A stretch of 64,000 nt of DNA, taken from assembly GCA_024195265.1 (NCBI GenBank), contig JAJLRJ010000007.1:10965828-11029827 (forward strand). Reading direction: 5' to 3'. Under the pieces are notes generated by a model that saw only the letters and a list, made by a program, of their open reading frames with translations, did no database searches and was not told where the DNA came from. The stretch is from Dendrophyllia cribrosa. Its lineage: Eukaryota; Cnidaria; Anthozoa; Scleractinia; Dendrophylliidae. The position numbers and the translations under genes are program-made. Shown piece by piece: positions 35,168-43,137 of the stretch; the stretch's first letter is position 1; each line of letters begins with the position of its first letter.

Positions 35168-36454
35168 TCACACAATGACCAGCTCATTTCCAATTTTATC
35201 AATTTTCACCATTTCTTCATAGAGAACTATCGCATGTACATTGAAGTTTGCAGCTGCATCTGCGCTCAATCGATATCTGAATATCAACTGCTTGGGATCT
35301 CTTGTTGGTTTTTCAGTTTGATAAGTCAGATCGAAATAAATCAATGGGAAAAGAGAATTGAAATTGGCTAGATTCAGCTGTGTTCCAGTGTTAAAATCAT
35401 TTTTCCGCATTGCATAAGCCATAACATCCTGGAATATTCTTACTTTGCTTTCACTGTCATACTCTGTTTCCGGGTAGAAAACACCATTTCCATATTCCAA
35501 TCGACAGTTCAACAAAGATGAGTTGTTATTTGCCGCATTCAGCTTAAAAGTGTCCATCAGATATGGGTTATCTTCTGCACGGTCATCATTGGGTGGATTG
35601 GTTCTTTTCAGCCAGACAAAAATATGCCTCACATTGTCAATGCTCGCTGAGATCTGGAAAAATCCTGATGACTGCGAGGGAGCAGATTGCTGATACATTT
35701 CCCTCAGATATTTCCATTGTGTTTCTTTCAGGAATGAGCTGACAAATTTGTCAGCGAGAGAATCTTTAGGAGTCAGCCTGGGAACCCAAAGCAGAAATCG
35801 ATTCACAACAACTCTTCCAGCATCAACGCCGTTTGCCATATGAATGAGTTCCCCATCAGCATTGAGGGCTATCTCAAATTGAAGCTGCATGGGTACAAGC
35901 ATCTTATCTTCCAACTCTTCGAAAAAGGAAAAACGATTCAGAGGAATAATCACGTTGATGTTCTTTGCACCACCATTTCCATTGTCTTGAACTGCTTGAG
36001 ATTGCAACCTCCTCGCTTCAAATCCAGCATTTCCAACAGCTGTTGTTCTAGTCGTATCCAAATACCAGAAACTGTTCTTGGCGACTGATCTGCTGAAGTC
36101 ATCGGAGTATTCTAACAAATTCTTTGCAAAACAGACCTTGTGCAGATTATCAGTATCATAAACAATCTTTGCTGAAGATCTAATCTTTATGTGCTTAATC
36201 AGGGAATGAGCGCCATTGATCACTGTGATCCTGTCAGCTGCTGCATACCCAGCACCATCCGCCAGTTTTTGGAGTTGAAACTGCACCTCGAAATAAGCAT
36301 TATACCAATCGTAAAATGCAGATCGGTCATTAATTGTGAATTTATAACCACCTTTGTCTTGAGGTTGTCCATTAGCTGGAGCTCTGATTGTGTCATCCAG
36401 CTGGAAGCGCACTAATTCATTTCTTTGAAGATATTCATTCGATCGAAAAGCCAT
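35168..36454 (-). CDS. MCP: Major capsid protein (hexon-like, double jelly-roll)
   Basis: A 428-residue protein related to the Polinton hexon group (often annotated in animal genomes as F54H12.2-like). Supporting segments are the N-terminal MAFRSNEYLQRNELVRFQ, the VNRFLLWVPRLTPKDSL block and the KETQWKYLREMY block, followed by a second beta-rich half. Double-jelly-roll proteins form trimeric capsomers of an icosahedral shell. The frame is fully open, with no frameshift. It lies between the core-like gene and the small basic gene in the leftward virion cluster. The assignment rests on motif resemblance and synteny; a structure prediction would be decisive. Confidence 0.85.
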   Translation of the reverse strand: MAFRSNEYLQRNELVRFQLDDTIRAPANGQPQDKGGYKFTINDRSAFYDWYNAYFEVQFQLQKLADGAGYAAADRITVINGAHSLIKHIKIRSSAKIVYDTDNLHKVCFAKNLLEYSDDFSRSVAKNSFWYLDTTRTTAVGNAGFEARRLQSQAVQDNGNGGAKNINVIIPLNRFSFFEELEDKMLVPMQLQFEIALNADGELIHMANGVDAGRVVVNRFLLWVPRLTPKDSLADKFVSSFLKETQWKYLREMYQQSAPSQSSGFFQISASIDNVRHIFVWLKRTNPPNDDRAEDNPYLMDTFKLNAANNNSSLLNCRLEYGNGVFYPETEYDSESKVRIFQDVMAYAMRKNDFNTGTQLNLANFNSLFPLIYFDLTYQTEKPTRDPKQLIFRYRLSADAAANFNVHAIVLYEEMVKIDKIGNELVIV

Positions 36455-36572
36455 TTTATATTCTTTTTTTTCTTTTTCGGATTCCCTGTCCAGAGATCAA
36501 CCTGTTCAATATATCATCAGAACTTTCTCCCTGCGGTCGCGCTCCGGAGGTTGACGCAGTGGTTGATTGTGG

Positions 36573-36857
36573 TCAAGCTGGTTGTTTTTTGCTCCCAATT
36601 CTCATATTTCCCAGTTTTTTCATAATCAAATCACCAGATTTTTCAGCTGCTTTTTTACCAAGTTTATCTCCAGCGTGAGAAATACCTGATTCCAATGCTT
36701 TTTTCGCAATGGGTTTAGCGAATTTCTTGAAAACGGCTGATGCCACTGCTCTCATTGGGCGAAAAATATTATCCACAATAGCACCAGATCCTTTGTGCCG
36801 ATAAACAAACCGCCCCAATTTGGGGTGATAATAACGAGAGAACTCATATGATTTCAT
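36573..36857 (-). CDS. Small basic virion protein (pVI-like candidate)
   Basis: Ninety-four residues. The N-terminus has aromatic/basic MKSYEFSRYYHPKLGRFVYR, followed by an amphipathic helical region with Ala/Lys-rich GDKLGKKAAEKSGDLIMKKL. Small proteins with this GxxVGxKAAxKAGE-like pattern are common beside the penton gene in Polintons and have been likened to membrane-active adenoviral pVI; the functional analogy is inference. Its start overlaps the stop of the penton gene by four bases. Confidence 0.65.
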   Translation of the reverse strand: MKSYEFSRYYHPKLGRFVYRHKGSGAIVDNIFRPMRAVASAVFKKFAKPIAKKALESGISHAGDKLGKKAAEKSGDLIMKKLGNMRIGSKKQPA

Positions 36858-37621
36858 TTTATTACCTTTTTCAATAAAAGTGAGAACGCTGTATCAGCTC
36901 CATTCAAATCAACAACTCGCCTTCGGCCATCGGTGATATAGATTCGAATGGAGCTTATTGTGTTTTTATTCACAGGGTTGAATGTTACTCTCATGGGCTC
37001 CAACGTGAAACTATATGATGGCTTCAGAACAGATGTTGAAAAGGAGAAGATGATATCACTCTCTGCTCCATCAACAAGCGAATCACTTGTTAAATCACAA
37101 TGAACGTTTAACATATCAGTATCTTGACTGAGGTTTGGAACTCTGGGGCCAATGTTGACTTTATCCTTCAGAATCTTTTTCTCAAAACCAACGAGATCGC
37201 TGAAGTTGGATTGGGTGAGATCAAGCTGATAATTTTCTGCCAGTGTGATTGTTACTCTGAAGGTTGTTGTATTAAAAGCAAGATTGATTGGGAAAATGTC
37301 ATCTTTTCCAGGTTCTTTCACCACTGTTGCTTCTTGAATAAAGTTATTCATCCCCTCATATTCCCAAACTCCAGCTGGGAAGGTGATATCGGAAAATGTT
37401 TTCCCACCGTCGGAGCTGAACCTGATCAGTTGATTCTTGCGTCCAGCATTGATGTTATACCACGTAAAACTCATATTGATGACTCTGTTAAGCCCAACAA
37501 CATATTGTTCATTTGGATCCAAAGCAATGGGTCGATAGAATTGTGTTGTGAAATTTTCTGGTTTGTTTCCGCCTGTCTTGACGGAAAAGGAGGATAAAAC
37601 AATTTCTCTTTCGATTTCCAT
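36854..37621 (-). CDS. Minor capsid (penton) protein, single jelly-roll
   Basis: About 255 residues, beta-rich, with the conserved opening (SVKTGGNKPENFTTQFYRPI, then LDPNEQYVVGL) and a WYNI segment typical of the cnidarian Polinton penton-like proteins. Penton proteins occupy the fivefold vertices. I choose the ATG at 37621 rather than the frame's first Met (37657), because the upstream 12 residues lie inside the preceding gene and the conserved part starts at MEIEREIVLSSFSV. Start and stop abut neighbours with almost no spacing. Confidence 0.8.
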   Translation of the reverse strand: MEIEREIVLSSFSVKTGGNKPENFTTQFYRPIALDPNEQYVVGLNRVINMSFTWYNINAGRKNQLIRFSSDGGKTFSDITFPAGVWEYEGMNNFIQEATVVKEPGKDDIFPINLAFNTTTFRVTITLAENYQLDLTQSNFSDLVGFEKKILKDKVNIGPRVPNLSQDTDMLNVHCDLTSDSLVDGAESDIIFSFSTSVLKPSYSFTLEPMRVTFNPVNKNTISSIRIYITDGRRRVVDLNGADTAFSLLLKKVIK

Positions 37622-37622
37622 T

Positions 37623-38627
37623 TTAAGGTTTGAAATAGTTTTTGTAGAGCTTCTCATGCTGGGATCTATTGATGACCCCCTCTTTCAGGAGAAGATCGAG
37701 AATTGCAACTCCAGTATTTCTGATGCCAACGTTTGTATTCCCAGCAAGAATGGAGCCAATGATGACCTCAAGTTTCTGGAGAAGATCTTTGGGATTGGAG
37801 AAAAAACGAACATTTCCACCTTTTCGGTCGCTCCGCTCCCAAGCTTTCCGCTTTCTCTTGACTCCCGAACCTTTCAATGTTGTCGCTTTCCTTTTGTAAT
37901 GCTTTATGTATTCATTCAGAGCTTTGAATGAACGATCTATACTTTGATGTTGCCAATTCTTTTGCTCTTCAGTTATTTCCCCTTTCTTGAATTTTTTAGT
38001 GAAAGATGATTTATACCCTTTCAATTGATTTCTTCTGAAGTTTGCAATGTTCACAAGATTAATGAGATATTGGATTTTCTTCGCTGATGAGACATTTGGT
38101 TCACTGAGAGTTTTCTCTGCAGTATCATAATTCGTGAGGTCCAAGCTATCCAATATCTGATTGTCTTCATCTCCTTTTTCCTCTTCCTCTTCATCACCCG
38201 ATTCCAGAGCATAATCAACAGATTCATCGGCTTCGTATTCAGGTGGATCTTCCCCTATCTCTTTCACAACTTCTTCATATGTTGGAGGAGCTTGTGGAAT
38301 TTGTTTCGCTGTTTGGGATGTAACGGTCTCATCAAACAAGCCACCCACATCCATATCTTCAAATGGGTCGACTTCTGGGTAATAATCAATCTCTGGTTTT
38401 TTTCCAACGACTTGTTTTTTCCTCCGAACTGGCAAAGCTGGCTGCCTCAAATTCGATGCCACAACTTCATCCAGTTTCGATGTGACTGGCTTGAACATTT
38501 TTTCAAGTCCGATTTGACTTGTCTCTTCACCCAACTTTTTCTGGGTGATAGCATTGTGAACTAAATTAATTTTTCGTCCCAAAGCAGATTTGCTTTTTGC
38601 AAGTTTTTGCCATTTCAATAAACTCAT
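37623..38627 (-). CDS. Acidic-centre, basic-tail protein with two PPxY motifs
   Basis: 334 residues from ATG 38627 (MSLLKWQKLAKSKSALGRK); the longer frame to 38729 would run through the shared promoter repeats and into the divergent gene's leader. Around residues 135-155 two PPxY motifs (PPTY and PPEY) flank EEVVKEIGED, followed by an acidic run. The C-terminal half is Lys-rich with a nuclear-signal-like GVKRKRKAWER. PPxY motifs bind WW domains of NEDD4-type ubiquitin ligases, and adenovirus pVI uses one for trafficking; a similar role here is inference. No enzymatic domain is visible. It is the first gene of the leftward cluster. Confidence 0.7.
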   Translation of the reverse strand: MSLLKWQKLAKSKSALGRKINLVHNAITQKKLGEETSQIGLEKMFKPVTSKLDEVVASNLRQPALPVRRKKQVVGKKPEIDYYPEVDPFEDMDVGGLFDETVTSQTAKQIPQAPPTYEEVVKEIGEDPPEYEADESVDYALESGDEEEEEKGDEDNQILDSLDLTNYDTAEKTLSEPNVSSAKKIQYLINLVNIANFRRNQLKGYKSSFTKKFKKGEITEEQKNWQHQSIDRSFKALNEYIKHYKRKATTLKGSGVKRKRKAWERSDRKGGNVRFFSNPKDLLQKLEVIIGSILAGNTNVGIRNTGVAILDLLLKEGVINRSQHEKLYKNYFKP

Positions 38628-38695
38628 TTTATGTCTCACAAATACAAATTTGGGATGTAGAACATGATGTAGAACATGATGTTGAACATAATAAA
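38628..38695. promoter_or_regulatory. Divergent promoter with three 12-bp direct repeats
   Basis: The 68 bases between two divergent start codons contain GATGTAGAACAT, GATGTAGAACAT and GATGTTGAACAT in perfect tandem (38654-38689). Their placement between the virion cluster and the ATPase suggests a shared regulatory element. Confidence 0.6.
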
Positions 38696-39331
38696 ATGAA
38701 GATTCCAAATTATGATTGCCATGACCCAATCACAAATTTCGCGCAGCTTCATCCCTTCATGCCGGATCGAGCTTTCAGAATGTTGATCTGCGGCCCTTCA
38801 GGATCGGGGAAAACAAATGTTCTTCTGGATATGATCCTCCGCCCGCTGCTCTTCTACGATAAAATTTATCTCTATGCAAAAAATCTTGACCAAACCAAAT
38901 ATCAACATCTGCTGAAAACATTTCGCCCAATCAGTAAAGAAGCTGGGTATGATGTTGTGGAGGCATCCCCGGATGAAATCATCCCAGTTTCTGAATTATC
39001 TGGGGCGAATCAAAAGCTGGTTGTTTTCGATGATTTTGTTTGCGAAAAGAATCAAAAACCCCTGGTTGATTATTTTATCCAAGGCAGGCACCGGAATTGT
39101 TCTGTCATCTATCTTTCACAAAGCTATTTCCAAACACCAAAAGATATTCGACTGAATTGCTCACATTTTTGCATCTTTGAATTCCCCAGCAACAAAGAAA
39201 TTACCGCGATCTGCAGGGAGAATAACATCACCAAAGAAGATTATCTGAAAGCCACGCGTGATCCATTCTCTTTCCTCTATGTGGATAAGCCGAGGAAATT
39301 CATTGCCAAAAACTTTGATGAAAGACTTTAA
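38696..39331 (+). CDS. ATP: Genome-packaging ATPase (FtsK/HerA, A32-like)
   Basis: 211 residues from ATG 38696. Walker A is GPSGSGKT (residues 33-40), Walker B is LVVFDD (108-113), and a YLSQSYFQTPKDIR segment follows where sensor and arginine-finger motifs lie in the family. It would pump DNA into preformed capsids. The frame is open upstream to 38597, but that extension translates the promoter repeats (VEHDVEHDVEH), so I reject it. It ends one base before the fibre-like gene. Confidence 0.92.
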   Translation: MKIPNYDCHDPITNFAQLHPFMPDRAFRMLICGPSGSGKTNVLLDMILRPLLFYDKIYLYAKNLDQTKYQHLLKTFRPISKEAGYDVVEASPDEIIPVSELSGANQKLVVFDDFVCEKNQKPLVDYFIQGRHRNCSVIYLSQSYFQTPKDIRLNCSHFCIFEFPSNKEITAICRENNITKEDYLKATRDPFSFLYVDKPRKFIAKNFDERL

Positions 39332-39332
39332 A

Positions 39333-41171
39333 ATGAGCTATTCAAATGGATTGCTTTCTGAAACAACAAGCACTTCCCGAGGGGGTCGAGATGGAAGAGA
39401 TGGATTGCCAGGAGTTGGTTTTAAACTGACATCCACAGGGGATTATGACATGTCAAACAGAAAACTGGTCAATGTCGCTGAAGGAACAGCAAATGGTGAT
39501 GCAGTTACAAAACATCAAGTTGACACGCTAGACAGAAGTGTGGAAACCAAACTGATTCAATTGAGAGCAGATTCTTTGCAGGTTGATGGATCCTCCCATA
39601 TGACTGGAGATCTGGACCTCAGGGGAAAGAAACTGATTCTTCCTGGAGAGATTGACATGGATCGGAAACTGATCACAAATCTGGATACAGATGAAAATCA
39701 AGATCTTTCTGCTGTGAATATGGTAACGCTGAAAAAATATCACCCAGCTGCACCTGCTCACACGCATGAAGTGACGAAAGACATCGATTTGAAAGGACTG
39801 TTTCATGTCACACAATCAAAACAGCAGACTTATGAGGATCTTTCCGCAAACTATAACAATCTGATCTCCTATGACGATGCAAAGAATGTTTTTGTCAGCA
39901 GAAAAGAAACATTTCCAATGGAAACAAGCTTGGATATGGGAACGAATTTCATCTTCAACGTGAAAGATCCAACAGCAATCGATCAAGCAGTCAACAAAAA
40001 ATATGTGGACACGGCAGTCTCCGGGCTGGCAGCTAATAAGCTTTCTTTATCAGGTGGAACAATGACTGGGGAATTGGATATGGGAGGAGAAAAACTTGTT
40101 GGTCTTCCCGATCCAAAAACATCCAATGAAGCAACATCAAAACAATATGTCGATACACAGCTAAATGAGAAGACAGTAGCTCTGGCAGTGGAACTGATCA
40201 AAACAGAAGCTGACCTTAAAAAATATGTCAATGAATCGCATATATCTTCAACCTCCCACTTGAAGGATGAATTCCGGTATTTGATGGAGGATGTGGGTGA
40301 ATCCAGAGCTGAACATAATATGACAGTGACTGGTTTATCTGATTTTACAAGTTCACCCCATCAAATCAATAAAAAAGCGTATGATTTGAAAATAACAAAA
40401 GATGTTTTTAATGAATACTCTGGGCGACTTGGTTTCCATATGCTGAAGCTTCCAGAAGGGGAATATACGATTTGCATTGAATTCTTCCCCGCTTCCATGA
40501 CGGGTGTGAGCGTTGACGTGGTTTCGACCAGCCTGAATATCAATCAACAATCAACGAAGAAGTTTTCCAACTATTCTCGATCAATCATTCACATGCATAA
40601 ATGGCAGATTTCTCCACCGGAGTTCATCTATTTGGATCTGAAATGGCAAGGAACGCCGTCGTCAGCTTCTCAAGGTCCAGCAAATCTGATTATTTATGGC
40701 GTTAAAGGTTCTCAATCAGATGTGCCAAGTTCTGTTTATGATGCTCCTTTCGTTTTTGAGAGTGGGAAGATGGTCATGGAAACTGATTTGGATTTGAATG
40801 ACCATCAAATTCTCAATTCAAATCTTGGCAATAACTTTATGCTGATTGGAAGATATAGAAAATCATCAGGAGACGGCATAAATGTACTTTTCGATAATTA
40901 TTTTAATGATATAGTCATCCCCATCCGATGCAAATTAATCACAGTGTTTGCTCAAATTATATCAAAAACAGCTTCTTTTCCACAACTAACTTTATATCTC
41001 CCAGATAAAAAATCACAAAGTGGAACTCGTTTTAGCAGTGATAATAGAATTCAAACATTCACGTTTTCAAATGTTGTTTACAAAGCAGGAGAGTTATTTT
41101 CAGCAAGAATAGATGATCGATCAACGAATATCGGGGCTGCCCAAATCACATTTCTTTTTGAAAAAGCCTAA
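39333..41171 (+). CDS. Fibre-like protein with phage-tail-fibre-type repeats
   Basis: 612 residues. A short collagen-like stretch (GGRDGRDGLPG) near the N-terminus is followed by at least four degenerate repeats of the form DMxxxKLxxL...A.xxxYVD, for example GGTMTGELDMGGEKLVGLPD, then EATSKQYVD. This pattern is well known from tail fibres of bacteriophages, where it forms trimeric stalks. The C-terminal 250 residues are beta-rich and could be the receptor-binding head. The ATG at 39333 is two bases after the ATPase stop; the longer frame starts inside the ATPase gene. The fibre role is inferred from repeats and position. Confidence 0.75.
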   Translation: MSYSNGLLSETTSTSRGGRDGRDGLPGVGFKLTSTGDYDMSNRKLVNVAEGTANGDAVTKHQVDTLDRSVETKLIQLRADSLQVDGSSHMTGDLDLRGKKLILPGEIDMDRKLITNLDTDENQDLSAVNMVTLKKYHPAAPAHTHEVTKDIDLKGLFHVTQSKQQTYEDLSANYNNLISYDDAKNVFVSRKETFPMETSLDMGTNFIFNVKDPTAIDQAVNKKYVDTAVSGLAANKLSLSGGTMTGELDMGGEKLVGLPDPKTSNEATSKQYVDTQLNEKTVALAVELIKTEADLKKYVNESHISSTSHLKDEFRYLMEDVGESRAEHNMTVTGLSDFTSSPHQINKKAYDLKITKDVFNEYSGRLGFHMLKLPEGEYTICIEFFPASMTGVSVDVVSTSLNINQQSTKKFSNYSRSIIHMHKWQISPPEFIYLDLKWQGTPSSASQGPANLIIYGVKGSQSDVPSSVYDAPFVFESGKMVMETDLDLNDHQILNSNLGNNFMLIGRYRKSSGDGINVLFDNYFNDIVIPIRCKLITVFAQIISKTASFPQLTLYLPDKKSQSGTRFSSDNRIQTFTFSNVVYKAGELFSARIDDRSTNIGAAQITFLFEKA

Positions 41172-41174
41172 AAA

Positions 41175-41654
41175 ATGAAAGAAGACATTTTTAGTTTCAA
41201 CCACATCTCCCCTGACATAACAGAAGAAGAACTGGAAGAGATCAAGCAACTCTTCCGATTCTATCACAAAAGATTTTGGTGTTTGAAAAGAGCTCACAAA
41301 CATTTCAAAAAGATGAATTTGTTTGTGAATTTGACATCTTCCGCTCTTGTTGCGATTGGTGCAATTGCGGGGGGAGTGACAATGAATCCTGTGATTTTGG
41401 GAGTGATTTCAGGTGCAGGATTGGTTGTCAAAACAGGGAATGAAATGAAGAAATATGGAAACAAAATTGAAATGACAAAGTTCGCGTTCACAACTTACGA
41501 GAAAACTCTGACTGATCTGCGTTTTGCTTTGAGAAGTGGAAAATTCATTCGAAATGAATTCCTTCCAGCAATGGAGGTGGTTGATGGGATTGTGATTGAT
41601 TTGGGATTGGATTTGGAGAAGTTTGAGAAGAAATATGATTTATTGTTTGAGTGA
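41175..41654 (+). CDS. Polinton membrane protein with paired hydrophobic segments
   Basis: 159 residues. A charged N-terminal helix is followed by two hydrophobic stretches (about 51-90: LTSSALVAIGAIAGGVTMNP and VILGVISGAGLVV) with a Gly-rich turn, and then an amphipathic C-terminal helix rich in Lys/Glu. Similar small proteins with an AGGVTxNPxILG signature occur in other Polintons. No function is established that I know of. It starts three bases after the fibre stop, so the two are probably co-transcribed. Confidence 0.7.
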   Translation: MKEDIFSFNHISPDITEEELEEIKQLFRFYHKRFWCLKRAHKHFKKMNLFVNLTSSALVAIGAIAGGVTMNPVILGVISGAGLVVKTGNEMKKYGNKIEMTKFAFTTYEKTLTDLRFALRSGKFIRNEFLPAMEVVDGIVIDLGLDLEKFEKKYDLLFE

Positions 41655-41656
41655 TC

Positions 41657-41911
41657 TCATATCACATTCCCAAGCGATGAGGGTTCCATAAACAGTTCAA
41701 CAATTTCTGATGCTGAGAACTCACCGTATTCAAAATCATCTCCATTAAAATCATATTCCGTGAACATATTAATTAAGTCCTCTGGGTGTTCACCTCTTTC
41801 TCTAATTTCTAGAATAATTTCTATCACCAAATCATCCAGAAACCCGAGATTCATCAATTCTATAATATAATCACTGTCTTCCATCGTTCTTTCGAAATCT
41901 TCTTCTTCCAT
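41657..41911 (-). CDS. Small acidic protein, unknown
   Basis: Eighty-four residues with strong excess of Glu/Asp, no Lys and few hydrophobic patches. It sits convergent to the membrane protein, with two bases between the stops. I do not recognise it. Acidic small proteins may mimic DNA or bind histones; nothing here proves this. Confidence 0.5.
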   Translation of the reverse strand: MEEEDFERTMEDSDYIIELMNLGFLDDLVIEIILEIRERGEHPEDLINMFTEYDFNGDDFEYGEFSASEIVELFMEPSSLGNVI

Positions 41912-41953
41912 TTTTAAATAAAAAAAAAATTATTTTTTTTTCCTCCAAAGAAA

Positions 41954-42571
41954 ATGAATGTCGAAGTAAGTGAAATCAAAACGGGAGAACCAATTCTGAA
42001 AAACACAACACATCCATTTGTTGAAATTCCTCTCCGGATCAATGAGAAGCCAATCACAGTTGAACTCAAGAAATGCATTTTCAAAATCTTCAGGAATGAA
42101 AACGGATTTTCATTAGCAATCAATCTCAATCAATCTCCTCCTGAACTCAAGGAAAAGTTTCAGGAAATTGAAACGCAAATCAGAAAGTTGGCGATGGAAA
42201 ACAAAGAAGCAGTTTTGAAACTGAAATCAAAATTTGGGAAATTCACATCCACCGATTTCAACTTGATTAAAACAGATCGAAGTGAAATGGAAAAAGTTTG
42301 GAGCAAGCTGTGGACTGACAGAAAAGGCAACATCTCTGTCCCATTCTCGAAATTTGGTGAAGGGGAAGTTGGACAAAGAAAATCCATTCGTTTCGATCCC
42401 CATGACCACATTGGAGAAAAACTGACAGGACATGTCATCCTCCGCATTTCACGCATCTTTTGTGGAAATTGTCAATCAATCACATGCTCAATCAATTCTT
42501 GTTTTGTAACAAAATTCCATGGAAACGTTTCAGCGTTTGATGACTTTGAAGATGAAGAAGAAGAGGATTGA
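41954..42571 (+). CDS. Candidate single-stranded DNA-binding protein (acidic tail)
   Basis: 205 residues: a predicted beta-rich N-terminus, a central lysine-rich helix, a CGNCQSITCSINSC cysteine cluster near residue 178, and a C-terminal tail ending DDFEDEEEED. An acidic tail after a basic nucleic-acid-binding core is a hallmark of replication SSBs, and the gene neighbours the polymerase. The OB fold itself cannot be confirmed by eye, so the role is inference. It could instead be a structural or zinc-binding protein. Confidence 0.5.
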   Translation: MNVEVSEIKTGEPILKNTTHPFVEIPLRINEKPITVELKKCIFKIFRNENGFSLAINLNQSPPELKEKFQEIETQIRKLAMENKEAVLKLKSKFGKFTSTDFNLIKTDRSEMEKVWSKLWTDRKGNISVPFSKFGEGEVGQRKSIRFDPHDHIGEKLTGHVILRISRIFCGNCQSITCSINSCFVTKFHGNVSAFDDFEDEEEED

Positions 42572-42671
42572 TTTTTCATTTCTTGGAAATGAAAATTCAA
42601 ACTTTTTCAATGAGGTCTACAAGGTCTTTATCATTTACAAAAACTGAAGCGTGATTTATGGTTGATTTTGG

Positions 42672-43112
42672 CTATGATTTCTTTTTTGTCTTTTGAATGA
42701 TTTTTGTATCCCTTTGATTTTCCCTCAATCTATCAATAAGGAAATCAAATTCAGGAGATTTCCATGTGATGCGGTGAGAGATCTCCTCCGAATCAAGGAA
42801 ATGGTTTTTCTTCCTGAGAATTTGATTGAAAAAAACTGTGTTTGAAATTCCAAACTTTTCTATTTCATCACAATCAAAAATATCTTCTCCATCAACTTGG
42901 AGAAAGGGTTCATCTGTTATTTCTTCCTGAATGAAGAAAACTTTTTTATCTGATTTTCTGGTGAACTTTTTGTTTTCTGAATTGTTTTTGATGAACCTCC
43001 AAATGGTGGAATTCGGAATGCCAGTTTTTTCTGATGCTTCTTTGAATGTGAAAAAAATCTGCTTTTCTTTTCCTTCTTCCTGGATTGAAAACTTCATTTT
43101 GAATGAAAACAT
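42672..43112 (-). CDS. Helix-turn-helix DNA-binding protein candidate
   Basis: About 141-146 residues. The N-terminal segment FTFKEASEKTGIPNSTIWRF, followed by a short basic wing (KKFTRKSDKKVFFI), fits a helix-turn-helix of the kind used by small regulators. Two starts are possible, at 43112 and 43097; the latter is symmetric with the polymerase start in the shared palindrome. The C-terminal part is Asp/Glu-rich with a lysine tail. It could control the divergent polymerase promoter; this is inferred from position. Confidence 0.55.
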   Translation of the reverse strand: MFSFKMKFSIQEEGKEKQIFFTFKEASEKTGIPNSTIWRFIKNNSENKKFTRKSDKKVFFIQEEITDEPFLQVDGEDIFDCDEIEKFGISNTVFFNQILRKKNHFLDSEEISHRITWKSPEFDFLIDRLRENQRDTKIIQKTKKKS

Positions 43113-43137
43113 TTTTTTTTCTTTTTCATTCAAAATG
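43095..43137. promoter_or_regulatory. Palindromic divergent promoter of polymerase and HTH genes
   Basis: CATTTTGAATGAAAA (43095-43109) is the exact inverse complement of TTTTCATTCAAAATG (43123-43137), and both ends are the start codons of the divergent genes. A 13-base T-rich spacer lies between. The symmetry gives both genes the same leader, and is a plausible dimer-binding site. Confidence 0.6.

Noticed and set aside
38597..38695. N-terminal extension of the packaging ATPase
   Set aside because: It translates the 12-bp promoter repeats; the conserved ATPase starts at the ATG at 38696.
42931..43134. 68-residue N-terminal extension of DNA polymerase B
   Set aside because: It runs antisense through the HTH gene; the SAP domain begins at the ATG at 43135.
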